Positions 34,758 to 43,834 of a DNA stretch of 64,000 nt are shown here, piece after piece; position 1 is the first letter of the stretch, and each line of letters opens with the position of its first letter. The notes under the pieces were generated by a model. The model ran no database searches. It was not told where the DNA came from and saw only the letters and a program-made list of their open reading frames with translations. The stretch covers positions 6,984-70,983 of the forward strand of contig JAVBLO010000032.1 in assembly GCA_031553415.1 (NCBI GenBank). The letters run 5' to 3'. This DNA comes from JAIRVZ01 sp031553415 (GTDB taxonomy: Bacteria > Bacteroidota > Bacteroidia > Bacteroidales > Azobacteroidaceae). The translations under genes and the position numbers were made by a program.

Positions 34758-36188
34758 ATGAAAAAGATATATTTTTTCTTAGCAATGCTTCTTGTAGCCG
34801 GTTTTTCTGCATGTACGGATGATGTGGGCCTTGATGTGGCTCCCCCGCAATCGTATCCGCAAGAATCGCCACAAGTGATTAGTGGTTTTACCATAGCTAT
34901 AGGCGACGATTTTAATGCTGCTTTAGTCCTGACCGATGAAGAAAAAGAACTTCAAGTAGTAAAAGCAACAGCTACACCTACATTGGCGGAAGGTGCAACA
35001 GTGGTGTTCAGAACTGAAATATCCGATACCAAAGATTTTGGAAATGTAGTAGAATTGCCTACAACAAGTGCCAATAATGCAGCAACAGTGCTTTCGACCG
35101 ATTTAGGTGAAGCTGTAAAAACGTTATTTAAGACGAAAGCTCCCGTAGAACATTCTATTTACCTTCGGAATTATTTTTATATTAAGGACGGAACTTCAGC
35201 ATCCATGGTGCCTACTCCGGCTGATTTTGGACCTTGTAGCATTACACCTTATTCAAATGTCCAAATTGAAACGGCTTATTATCTGATTGGCGATGTAAAC
35301 AGCTGGAATATGGATAATATAGATACATACAAATTCTCCCATAGCGATTTAGATGTATATGACGACCCTGTTTTCAGTATTACTGTTCAAATGTCGGGAT
35401 ACTTTAAGATCGTTCCGCAATCAAGCAAAGATAAAGTGGCTGATGATAGGTGGAATGGAGTGATAGGTAATCCAGTTGACGGCAATACCGATTTGGAAGG
35501 TACATTGATTATTGATAATGCTCAAGCCATGCGTGTATTGGAAGATCAGTGGGTAAAAGTTACTATCAACATGATGGAATCAACTTATACAATTGAATTA
35601 TTGGGCAATGCTAAACGCCAACTGTATGTTCCAGGCGGATATCAAGACTGGAGTCCTTCTAAGGCTCCCATTCTATATTCTCCGAATCTCGACTGGAAAT
35701 TTGACGGTTATGTGTATCTGGAAACCGGAAGTCTGTTCAAGTTTACATCCGATCCCGACTGGGATCATACCAATTATGGCGATGGTGGAAACGGTACCCT
35801 TTCCACTGCCAATGATGCTGGTAATTTAACAGTTTCTGAAACCGGATTCTATCGCCTTACGGCTGATTTATCTAAAGAGCCTTATACTTATACAGCTACA
35901 TCTACCAATTGGGGGTTGATTGGAAGTGCAACTGCCGGAGGTTGGGATACTTCTACGGCAATGACATTAAACTCTGCAACGGGTGAATGGACAGTTACTA
36001 CAACATTAACCGGAGGAGAAAAATTCAAATTCCGTGCAAATAACGGTTGGGATATTAACCTTGGCGGAGATGTGAACAAATTGACCTATGGTGGCGATGA
36101 TATTCCAGTTGTTTCAGATGGTACGTACTTGATTACATTGAAATTAGGTGACGCTTCTGCTTACACTTGTACTATCGTAAAACAATAA
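34758..36188 (+). CDS. SusF/SusE-like starch-binding lipoprotein with three CBM-like modules
   Basis: The protein has 476 residues with a lipoprotein signal (GFSACTDD, Cys19). An N-terminal Ig-like domain runs to about residue 165. Three starch-binding-like modules then start with AYYLIGDVNSWNMD (about 173), QLYVPGGYQDWSPS (about 285) and NWGLIGSATAGGWD (about 382); the W-containing GxxxxW pattern repeats as in SusE/SusF. It is probably surface-exposed and non-catalytic. It is the last lipoprotein gene before a strong hairpin terminator. Confidence 0.85.
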   Translation: MKKIYFFLAMLLVAGFSACTDDVGLDVAPPQSYPQESPQVISGFTIAIGDDFNAALVLTDEEKELQVVKATATPTLAEGATVVFRTEISDTKDFGNVVELPTTSANNAATVLSTDLGEAVKTLFKTKAPVEHSIYLRNYFYIKDGTSASMVPTPADFGPCSITPYSNVQIETAYYLIGDVNSWNMDNIDTYKFSHSDLDVYDDPVFSITVQMSGYFKIVPQSSKDKVADDRWNGVIGNPVDGNTDLEGTLIIDNAQAMRVLEDQWVKVTINMMESTYTIELLGNAKRQLYVPGGYQDWSPSKAPILYSPNLDWKFDGYVYLETGSLFKFTSDPDWDHTNYGDGGNGTLSTANDAGNLTVSETGFYRLTADLSKEPYTYTATSTNWGLIGSATAGGWDTSTAMTLNSATGEWTVTTTLTGGEKFKFRANNGWDINLGGDVNKLTYGGDDIPVVSDGTYLITLKLGDASAYTCTIVKQ

Positions 36189-36196
36189 TAACATAG

Positions 36197-36240
36197 AAAA
36201 AGAGACTGTGTCAAAAGATTTTTTGGCACAGTCTCTTTTT
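36197..36240 (+). terminator. Strong intrinsic terminator after the susF-like gene
   Basis: A 14-bp perfect stem (36197-36210 with 36227-36240, AAAAAGAGACTGTG), extended inward through TCAAAA/TTTTGG, ends in a run of T. It separates susCDEF from the amylase gene 29 nt downstream, so read-through or a promoter must drive the amylase. Confidence 0.88.
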
Positions 36241-36268
36241 TAAACAGAACAAACACACAAACAGTTTT

Positions 36269-39034
36269 ATGAAAAATTTATTTTTTACACTGCTACTGTT
36301 GTTTTTATTCGTTACATTATCTCCGGCACAAGTTGTAACAACTAATCCTACGATAGTCACACAAGAGAGCGGAGTAATAGAAGTCATCTTTGATGCAACT
36401 AAAGGCACTGCAGGACTAAAGGGATACACCGGAGATGTTTACGCCCATACCGGAGTGGTTACAAGTAAGTCGACTTCGAGTGCTGACTGGAAATATGTTA
36501 AAGCAGGCTGGAGTGTAAATATTCCGGCATGTAAAATGACATCATTAGGAAATGATAAATGGAAATTAACTATTTCTCCGGATATTCGTTCTTACTATGG
36601 TATGACCGATGCCTCAGAAACTGTGAAACAATTGGCATTTGTTTTCCGAAGCAGTGATGGCAGTAGAGAAGGAAAAGATACCGGAGGGAAAGATATTTTT
36701 GTAGATGTATATCAGGCAGGATTGAATGTTGTTTTTACGGCGCCGGTTGAGAAAAACAACATTATTGAAGTTGGCGGTTCAGTTCATTTTTCTATTCAAA
36801 CAACGCTTTCAACTTTGATTGATTGCCAAATCAACGGGGTTTCCGTAAAAAGCGCTTCTAATGTATCTTCACTCGATTTCGACCACGTATTTAATTCGGA
36901 GGGTAACTATGAAGTTGTTGCTGTTGCAGGGACATCGCCGGATTTTGTACGGGATACTGTTTGGGTAATTACCCGTCCGGAAATAGTCAATGAACCCCGT
37001 CCTGCAAATGTCCGTCCGGGTATTAATATAGGCTCTGAGAATTCGGTCATTCTTTGTTTGTATGCGCCTTATAAAGGTTTTGTATACCTGATAGGGGATT
37101 TTAATGATTGGAAAGTCGACAACAATTACCTTATGAAAAAAGACGGAGACTATTGGTGGTTGACAATTCAGCCTGTAAAATCGGGTCTGGAATATGCTTA
37201 TCAGTATTTGGTGGATGGATATCTCCGGATTGCCGACCCTTATACAGATAAAGTCTTGGATCCATGGAATGATTCCTATATTCCAACTTCTGTTTATCCT
37301 GATTTAAAACCTTATCCTGCCGGAAAAACAGAAGGAATCGTATCGGTATTTCAAACCGGACAACCGGCCTATAACTGGCAAATAAAAGATTTCCAACCAA
37401 TTACAAAAGAAAAATTGGTGATTTATGAAATGCTGATACGCGATTTTGTTGATCAACATTCATTCAAAGCAGCGATAAATAAACTGGATTATCTGAAGCA
37501 ACTGGGAGTAAATGCTGTGGAACTGATGCCTGTCAACGAATTCGAAGGAAATAGTAGCTGGGGCTACAATCCTTCATTTTATTTCGCCGTGGATAAATAT
37601 TACGGAACGAAAAATGACTATAAAACGTTCATCGATGAATGCCATAAACGCGGAATGGCAGTGATTATGGATATGGTGTTGAACCATTCGTACGGACAGT
37701 CTCCCTTTGTACAATTATATTGGAATAGTACGAACAACACACCAGCCGCCAATAACCCCTGGTACAATGTCACCTCACCAAATGCAACTTATAGTTGGGG
37801 TTACGATTTCAATCATGAAAGCCCTCAGACTCAGGCCTTGGTTGATAGTATCAACAGCTACTGGATGAAAGAATACAATATCGATGGTTTCCGTTTTGAT
37901 TTCACCAAAGGATTCACTCAAAAACCGGGTAACGGTTGGGCTTACGATGCATCCCGTATATCCATTCTTAAACGGATGCGTTCAGAAATTCAAAAACGAA
38001 AATCGAGTGCCATTGTTATTTTCGAGCATCTTACGGAAAATTCGGAAGAAGTGGAATTGGCCGATGCCGATATCTTGTTATGGGGAAACCTGAATAACGC
38101 TTATTGCCAGTCAAGCATGGGGTATTCGGATGGAGCGGATTTGTCAAACAGTATTTATTCTCAGCAAGGTTTTCATCAGCCAAATTTATTGGCTTATATG
38201 GAAAGCCACGATGAAGAACGGATGATGTATAAAAACCGGGAATACGGGAATTCAACTCCCACTTATAACATTAAGTATCTAAATATAGCACTCAACAGGG
38301 CAAAGCTTTCAGCTTGTTTTTATCTGCCGACTCCCGGACCGAAAATGATTTGGCAATTCGGAGAATTGGGTTATGATTATTCCATCAACCGGTGTGAAGA
38401 TGGAATCGTAAATGATGTTTGCCGGACATCTCCCAAACCTATCCGTTGGGATTATGCCGATAATTCTGCCCGAAAAGAGATATATAATATTTATGCTAAT
38501 CTCAATTATCTGAAAACAAATTATCCGACATTTTCAACAACTGACTATACATATAACCTTACTGGATTACTGAAATCTTTTGTATGGAGGAATGCGGATA
38601 TGAACGCTTTTGCCATCGGTAATTTTGATGTGAAAGCAGGGAGTGTTTCAGTTACCTTGCCACATACAGGCATCTGGTACAATGCTTTTAGCGGAGATGC
38701 GGTAGACTTTACGACAACTTCACTTACCCAATTATTGCAAGCAGGAGAATATCATCTTTATACAGATAAGAAAGTAGAAATCCCTTCGGGAATTAATAAT
38801 CCAGCTATAACATCTGATAGATTTACGGTTTATCCGAATCCTGTATCAGATGTTTTATATGTGGAAACAACTTCTCCTGTTGAATCGATATCGGTTATCG
38901 ATTTAAATGGAAAGAAATTATTTCAGAGCAGATATGAATATTCAATAAATGTCAAAGACTTTCCTCCCGGCTTTTATTTCCTGGAAGTAAAATCAGCAGG
39001 AAATACTTTCATTTGTAAATTTATTAAGAAATAA
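36269..39034 (+). CDS. T9SS-exported GH13 alpha-amylase with CBM48, copy 1
   Basis: The protein has 921 residues. Signal peptide about 1-20. The N-terminal beta domain (about 22-150, similar to DUF4961-type modules) and an Ig-like segment precede a CBM48-like module (GFVYLIGDFNDWKVDNNYLM, about 270-350). The GH13 domain (about 375-760) has VIMDMVLNHS, GFRFDFTKG (nucleophile Asp near 543), VIFEHL (acid Glu near 585) and ESHDEER (Asp near 647). The C-terminal 75 residues are a T9SS type A sorting domain (FTVYPNPVSDVLYVE to FICKFIKK). It should be exported and surface-attached or released to cut starch outside the cell. Confidence 0.93.
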   Translation: MKNLFFTLLLLFLFVTLSPAQVVTTNPTIVTQESGVIEVIFDATKGTAGLKGYTGDVYAHTGVVTSKSTSSADWKYVKAGWSVNIPACKMTSLGNDKWKLTISPDIRSYYGMTDASETVKQLAFVFRSSDGSREGKDTGGKDIFVDVYQAGLNVVFTAPVEKNNIIEVGGSVHFSIQTTLSTLIDCQINGVSVKSASNVSSLDFDHVFNSEGNYEVVAVAGTSPDFVRDTVWVITRPEIVNEPRPANVRPGINIGSENSVILCLYAPYKGFVYLIGDFNDWKVDNNYLMKKDGDYWWLTIQPVKSGLEYAYQYLVDGYLRIADPYTDKVLDPWNDSYIPTSVYPDLKPYPAGKTEGIVSVFQTGQPAYNWQIKDFQPITKEKLVIYEMLIRDFVDQHSFKAAINKLDYLKQLGVNAVELMPVNEFEGNSSWGYNPSFYFAVDKYYGTKNDYKTFIDECHKRGMAVIMDMVLNHSYGQSPFVQLYWNSTNNTPAANNPWYNVTSPNATYSWGYDFNHESPQTQALVDSINSYWMKEYNIDGFRFDFTKGFTQKPGNGWAYDASRISILKRMRSEIQKRKSSAIVIFEHLTENSEEVELADADILLWGNLNNAYCQSSMGYSDGADLSNSIYSQQGFHQPNLLAYMESHDEERMMYKNREYGNSTPTYNIKYLNIALNRAKLSACFYLPTPGPKMIWQFGELGYDYSINRCEDGIVNDVCRTSPKPIRWDYADNSARKEIYNIYANLNYLKTNYPTFSTTDYTYNLTGLLKSFVWRNADMNAFAIGNFDVKAGSVSVTLPHTGIWYNAFSGDAVDFTTTSLTQLLQAGEYHLYTDKKVEIPSGINNPAITSDRFTVYPNPVSDVLYVETTSPVESISVIDLNGKKLFQSRYEYSINVKDFPPGFYFLEVKSAGNTFICKFIKK

Positions 39035-39062
39035 TTTTAGTTTTCTTGAGGCGTTTTTCATT

Positions 39063-39093
39063 ATCCTCCTTGAGCATGGAAATCAAGGAGGAT
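39063..39093 (+). terminator. Hairpin after amylase copy 1
   Basis: A perfect 11-bp stem (ATCCTCCTTGA, 39063-39073, with 39083-39093) has a 9-nt loop. It is followed by TAAAG rather than a U-run, so termination is probable but weak. Confidence 0.55.
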
Positions 39094-39120
39094 TAAAGTG
39101 AGAATATTCTTTGAAAATTT

Positions 39121-39134
39121 CGCAAACGTTTGCG
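39121..39134. promoter_or_regulatory. LacI-type operator 3 (CGCAAACGTTTGCG)
   Basis: This is a perfect 14-bp palindrome sharing the GCAAACG half site with the two operators before susC. It lies 167 nt upstream of amylase copy 2, suggesting that this gene has its own promoter under the same LacI-type regulator. Confidence 0.82.
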
Positions 39135-39300
39135 TAGAAAATAGTTTATAAACCTTTTGTATTGAAACCATTAAATTGTTTTTTATTGTAGCTTTACAAT
39201 ATGGTTAGTGAAAAATGTTATTGCCAAATAAATAACCTTCCCAAAATACCGTGAAATATTAATACCAGAATAAAATTAACAAAACGTAAACATTATTCCA

Positions 39301-42087
39301 ATGAAAACACTTTTACAAATTATTCTATTCTTTGCAATTTCGATTTCAATTCAAGCTCAAATTGTTACTACAAATCCTGCTTTTGTAGTTGAAAACCAAC
39401 CTGTAACAATTACTTTTGATGCAACTCAGGGAACATTCGGATTAAAGGACAATACTGAAGATTGGTATGTCCATATTGGGGTTTATACAAATCTGAGTCC
39501 TGCAACATGGAAATATGTAAAAACTCCCTGGCCGGATACAAAAACCAATAATCTTGCTTTAGCAAATACAACTGAAAATAAGCTAACTAAAATAGGAGGC
39601 AATAAAGCAACATTAACAATTAATGATATGCGTTCCTATTTTGGAGTACCTTCAGGAGAGAAAATTACTAAAATATGTATGGTATTCCGTAACCCGACAG
39701 GTAGTAAAGAAGGGAAAGATACTGGTAGTAAAGATATATTTGTTGATGTTTATGAAGCCGGCTTGAATGTGACTTTCACTGCTCCGGCTTCTTCTATACA
39801 ACTTGTTAATAAAGGAACGGTAGTTACTTTTTCAGCAATGGCTTCGCAAAGTACAGCATTAAAACTTTATATTGATAACAATCAGTTTGCGACAACTACA
39901 GGAACTTCTATTTCACAAGTGTACACGTTTAACAATGCAGGCTCTTTCTGGGCGATTGCAGAGGCAGGAACGACTCCTAATGTTGTCAGGGACAGTGTTT
40001 TTGTAAATGTAAAAAAAGATGTAGAGACAGCATCTCGTCCATCACTCCCTGATGGCATTAATATAGTTAATGATAATACTGTTACTTTCATTTTGCATGC
40101 TCCTTCCAAAACAGATGTATTCCTGGTCGGAGATTTCAATAAATGGATGCCGTATAATAACTACATGATGAAAAAGGATGGTGATTATTGGTGGCTGACT
40201 CTTAATAATCTTCAACCGAATATAGAATATGCATTTCAATACCTTGTAAACGGTACTCTATATGTCGGAGATGCTTATGCCCAAAAAGTATTGGATCCAT
40301 GGAATGACAAATATATATCTTCTACTATTTATCCTGATTTGAAGCATTATCCTTCAGAAAAGAATATTAATGATGGTATGGTTTCTGTATTCCAGACAAA
40401 TGAAGCAGCTTATAGTTGGGAAGTTCCTGATTTTCAACCTCCCCGTCAGGATAAATTAGTTATCTATGAGTTATTGATTCGTGATTTTACATCAACAAGT
40501 GATTTAAATGGTGTAATGAGTAAACTGGATTATTTGCAGGGATTAGGAATTAACGCAATTGAGTTGATGCCCACTCAGGAATTTGATGGAAATGACAGTT
40601 GGGGATATAATCCATGTTATTACTTTGCCATGGATAAAGCTTATGGTACCAAGGAAATGTATAAGAAGTTTATTGATGAATGTCATAAACGTGGAATTGC
40701 AGTTATCTTAGATGTTGTGTTTAACCATGCTACAGGTCAACATCCTTTTGCCAAATTATATTGGAATTCAGCAACCAGTAAAACTACAGCAGATAATCCT
40801 TGGTTTAATGTAAATGCTCCACATCCTTATAGTGTATTTCATGATTTTAACCATGAATCTCCTTTTGTAAGGGCATATTTCAAGCGTAATCTAAAATTCA
40901 TGCTGGAAGAATATAAGTTAGATGGTTTCCGTTTTGACCTGACAAAAGGGTTTACACAAAAAAGCTCTACCGAATCAACGGCTGCTAATTATGATGCAAC
41001 CAGAATAGCTATCTTAAAAGATTATTATAGTCAGATCAAGGCAACAAATGCTAACGCTTACATGATAATTGAACATTTCTGTGCTGATCAGGAAGAAAAA
41101 GAATTAGCAGAAGCTGGTCTTATACCATGGGGAAATAAGAATAATGCATACTGCCAGACTGTGATGGGCTATCAGTCGGAATCTGATTTTTCGGGTATCA
41201 ATGGCTGGACAAGGTCATGGTCTTACAACAATATAGTCGGTTACATGGAAAGTCATGATGAAGAGCGTAATATTTATAAAGCTAAAACTTATGGTGTTAC
41301 TGGCACGATAAAAACAGATTTAGCCACACAAATGGATCGTGCTGCTTTGAATGCTGCTTTCTTTATTCCTATTCCCGGAGCAAAAATGATTTGGCAATTC
41401 GGAGAATTAGGCTATGATTATTCTATTAATTCAACAGCTGGTTCTGCAACGCTTAGTAGTGATAACAGGACTTCCAGAAAAGAAATCCGTTGGGATTATT
41501 ATGATGTTCCTGAGCGGAAAGCTGTATATAATACTTATTATAAGCTGAATAAATTAAGGGAACAATATGGAGATGCATTCGATAATCGTTCTTATTGGAG
41601 CATGCAAATTGGTTATGGCGATTGGTCGGCAGGAAGACGCATATGCCTGAATTCAGGAGATTTGAAAATGGTTATTGTGGGAAACTTTAATCCTGACGGA
41701 AATGCTACTACTCAACCTAATTTCCCTGCTACAGGAACTTGGTATGACTTAATGACTGGTGAAACTATGAATGTAACAAATACCAATATAACTATTAGCT
41801 TAGCTCCCGGTAAATTTAAAGTGTTAACTGACAGAAAAATTAATTTACCATCAGGAATCGAAGATACCAAAATAGATAAATTGGATGTAGTTCAAACAGA
41901 CGGCTATTTGCATATCATTACTAATGAAACAGTTATTGAAGCTAAAATTTTCAATATCAATGGTATGTTAATAAAAAAAACAAATAACGAAAATATGATT
42001 TCTGTAATGGACATGGGAAAAGGATATTATATCCTTGGTGTACAATTCGAATCAGGAAATATAGTTCATAAATTTGTTATACAATAA
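39301..42087 (+). CDS. T9SS-exported GH13 alpha-amylase with CBM48, copy 2
   Basis: The protein has 928 residues and is a full-length paralogue of the preceding gene with the same domain order: signal peptide (ending near Ala19), N-terminal beta domain, CBM48-like module (DVFLVGDFNKWMPYNNYMM), GH13 (VILDVVFNHA, GFRFDLTKG, MIIEHF, ESHDEER; catalytic residues near 546, 590 and 651), and a T9SS-type C-terminal domain (MLIKKTNNENM to HKFVIQ). The GH13 cores align nearly gap-free, while the N- and C-terminal parts differ more. The sequence looks more AT-rich than copy 1, suggesting a different history from a simple recent duplication. Confidence 0.92.
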   Translation: MKTLLQIILFFAISISIQAQIVTTNPAFVVENQPVTITFDATQGTFGLKDNTEDWYVHIGVYTNLSPATWKYVKTPWPDTKTNNLALANTTENKLTKIGGNKATLTINDMRSYFGVPSGEKITKICMVFRNPTGSKEGKDTGSKDIFVDVYEAGLNVTFTAPASSIQLVNKGTVVTFSAMASQSTALKLYIDNNQFATTTGTSISQVYTFNNAGSFWAIAEAGTTPNVVRDSVFVNVKKDVETASRPSLPDGINIVNDNTVTFILHAPSKTDVFLVGDFNKWMPYNNYMMKKDGDYWWLTLNNLQPNIEYAFQYLVNGTLYVGDAYAQKVLDPWNDKYISSTIYPDLKHYPSEKNINDGMVSVFQTNEAAYSWEVPDFQPPRQDKLVIYELLIRDFTSTSDLNGVMSKLDYLQGLGINAIELMPTQEFDGNDSWGYNPCYYFAMDKAYGTKEMYKKFIDECHKRGIAVILDVVFNHATGQHPFAKLYWNSATSKTTADNPWFNVNAPHPYSVFHDFNHESPFVRAYFKRNLKFMLEEYKLDGFRFDLTKGFTQKSSTESTAANYDATRIAILKDYYSQIKATNANAYMIIEHFCADQEEKELAEAGLIPWGNKNNAYCQTVMGYQSESDFSGINGWTRSWSYNNIVGYMESHDEERNIYKAKTYGVTGTIKTDLATQMDRAALNAAFFIPIPGAKMIWQFGELGYDYSINSTAGSATLSSDNRTSRKEIRWDYYDVPERKAVYNTYYKLNKLREQYGDAFDNRSYWSMQIGYGDWSAGRRICLNSGDLKMVIVGNFNPDGNATTQPNFPATGTWYDLMTGETMNVTNTNITISLAPGKFKVLTDRKINLPSGIEDTKIDKLDVVQTDGYLHIITNETVIEAKIFNINGMLIKKTNNENMISVMDMGKGYYILGVQFESGNIVHKFVIQ

Positions 42088-42119
42088 GCCCTTTCGGTTT
42101 TTGATTAAATAGGCTCCCT

Positions 42120-42170
42120 CAAAGAGTTTCCCGGATAGAGAAATCCTTCCTGGTCCGGGACTCTTTGTTT
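42120..42170 (+). terminator. Terminator after amylase copy 2
   Basis: CAAAGAGT-CCCGGA (from 42120) pairs with TCCGGG-ACTCTTTG (to 42167), with a 2-nt bulge and a loop near 18 nt, followed by TTT. It is a plausible intrinsic terminator. Confidence 0.7.
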
Positions 42171-42256
42171 ATCCTTCATTGTATTCATGCTCCTTTTGTC
42201 TATTTCTAAACACTGGATTTCATAAGAAATAACTAAACCAATAATAATTCTTTTCC

Positions 42257-42373
42257 ATGAAAAGGCAAGCAATACTTATATTTGGAAATGATGTAACTCG
42301 TCAAAACGGTAATTTATCAGGAGTTTACATTGTTAAAGTGAAAGATGAATTTTATAAAATAGGGGTTAAGTAA
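42257..42373 (+). pseudogene. Orphan remnant of a T9SS C-terminal sorting domain
   Basis: A 38-codon frame, too short to be listed by usual gene callers, encodes IFGNDVTRQNGNLSGVYIVKVK and ends EFYKIGVK (given in two parts). This is the last half of a T9SS type A sorting domain (pattern: turn, L-GVYIVKV, YK--VK). A stop codon lies in frame at 42245 and no cargo domain or signal peptide precedes it. It is best read as the 3' scar of a lost T9SS cargo gene between the two surviving cargo genes. Confidence 0.75.
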
Positions 42374-42431
42374 ATAAGAAAATCTATTTTTCTATTCAAG
42401 TCATATTAATAATCAATTAAAAATTAAAATC

Positions 42432-43631
42432 ATGAAAAAATTAATTACACTATTAAGTTTGTTTTTATTATTGAGTACAATTTCTTTTGCACAAACTTTT
42501 AAGATTGCCGGAGATTTTACCGATTGGGGTACAAATCCTATAATAATGAGTAAAGTAGGAGATACTGATGTTTATAAATTAACTACAACAATTTCCAATA
42601 TAGGAGAGCATGAGTTCAAAGTAGTTGTTGATGATAGCTGGATAGATGGCTCAAATCGTTTTTTTAGAACAACGGAAGATAATCAGGAAGTTACTTTTTA
42701 TACAAGAAAAAGTTCTGAGTATTGGTACGTTTTTTGCGATGCACAAGAATTTTATCTTGTTGGAGATGTTGTTGGAGGCTGGGATGCTTCTAAAATACAA
42801 CTAATCATGAATACATCTGAAAAATCATATTTTATAGGAGATTTGACTAACGGTGAATATAAATTAGTGACATTAGCCAAAAATGGAGATATAATATGGA
42901 GCGATATCATGGAAAATAATTTCAGTTTGGATGATAGCCAAAAATATCAAATTACCCTTGATTTTACATCAATGTCTGTAACTGCACAATATCTCGGTGG
43001 CGTATTTGATTCATATATTTTTACAGATTTTACGGATGAAAACAAAAGGTATAGTGTAAGTGATTTTGATGGAAAGTCACTTGGTACTTTTAGCACTACA
43101 CAACCATTGCTTATTGGAGGAGAAATATCTACTTATCCTCGAATTTTTAATGGTATGACTGTGAAAATTTATTATAAAATAGATGATGATTCATCTATAA
43201 AATCATTTGATTTACCATGGAATGCTGATATAAATACAAATGATTCTAAATGGCAAACAGGAGAAGGTGAATTGATCAATGTTTCAGATGGACTTTCTAA
43301 TGGAGATCACACTATTTCTGTTTGGTTTTATGTTGCCAAATTAGATTACAAAATTTATGATAATAACGGAGGTAGTTATTATGTTGCTTATTTTTCGATT
43401 GATAATACGGCTACCTCATTATATTCTAATTTAATAAATCATTCTATTATAACAGATGGTAATCAAATCAAAGCTAATTTCGAAGGCTCTGCTCCCATTG
43501 AACTTTACACTATCAATGGAACATTACTAAAGAAAACAGTTGCTGTGGATTCTTTCGAACAAGCAGATTTACTCCCAGGGTTGTATATTATTAAAATCAA
43601 TGGCAAGGCAAACAAAGTTTTGGTAAAATAA
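42432..43631 (+). CDS. Secreted non-catalytic starch-binding-like protein with T9SS domain
   Basis: The protein has 399 residues. Signal peptide about 1-20 (TISFAQ). Two tandem beta-sandwich modules follow (FKIAGDFTDWGTNPIIMS, about 22-100; EFYLVGDVVGGWDASKIQL, about 108-195), with the GDxxxW pattern of X25/CBM-type and SusE-type starch-binding modules. Residues about 205-325 form a further beta domain that I do not recognise. The last 70 residues (IELYTINGTLLKKT to NKVLVK) are a T9SS sorting domain. No hydrolase motif is seen. It is probably exported by T9SS and binds starch, but that is inference from modules and locus. Confidence 0.78.
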   Translation: MKKLITLLSLFLLLSTISFAQTFKIAGDFTDWGTNPIIMSKVGDTDVYKLTTTISNIGEHEFKVVVDDSWIDGSNRFFRTTEDNQEVTFYTRKSSEYWYVFCDAQEFYLVGDVVGGWDASKIQLIMNTSEKSYFIGDLTNGEYKLVTLAKNGDIIWSDIMENNFSLDDSQKYQITLDFTSMSVTAQYLGGVFDSYIFTDFTDENKRYSVSDFDGKSLGTFSTTQPLLIGGEISTYPRIFNGMTVKIYYKIDDDSSIKSFDLPWNADINTNDSKWQTGEGELINVSDGLSNGDHTISVWFYVAKLDYKIYDNNGGSYYVAYFSIDNTATSLYSNLINHSIITDGNQIKANFEGSAPIELYTINGTLLKKTVAVDSFEQADLLPGLYIIKINGKANKVLVK

Positions 43632-43647
43632 TGCCGCACAAATTTAT

Positions 43648-43740
43648 TATAGTCGGAGTATAGATAGTCTGTACTCCGACTACATGTATCTTATACTCCG
43701 ATTATAGATGTCTTGTACTCCGACTACAATAAATTTATTT
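43648..43740. repeat. Three 22-nt direct repeats plus an inverted copy before the susA-like gene
   Basis: Units beginning GTACTCCGACTACA, ATACTCCGATTATA and GTACTCCGACTACA recur every 22 nt or so. An inverted copy AGTCGGAGTA precedes them, and the flanks AAATTTATT and AATAAATTT are also complementary. It could act as a hairpin terminator after the starch-binding gene, but the tandem structure is unusual. Confidence 0.8.
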
Positions 43741-43784
43741 CCGGATAAAAATGCTAATAGTGCTACATGTCAAGTTTCTTTTTA

Positions 43785-43792
43785 TATATTTG
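43785..43792 (+). promoter_or_regulatory. -7 element TATATTTG for the susA-like gene
   Basis: This is a perfect TAnnTTTG, 42 nt before the ATG at 43835. It suggests that the susA-like gene has its own transcript. No LacI-type palindrome is visible beside it. Confidence 0.5.
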
Positions 43793-43834
43793 TCATTGCT
43801 ATAATTGATTATATAAACTAAAAACTTCTATACC

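Noticed and set aside
43648..43740. CRISPR-like array
   Set aside because: Repeats are contiguous or nearly so with no unique spacers of constant length, and no cas genes are present.
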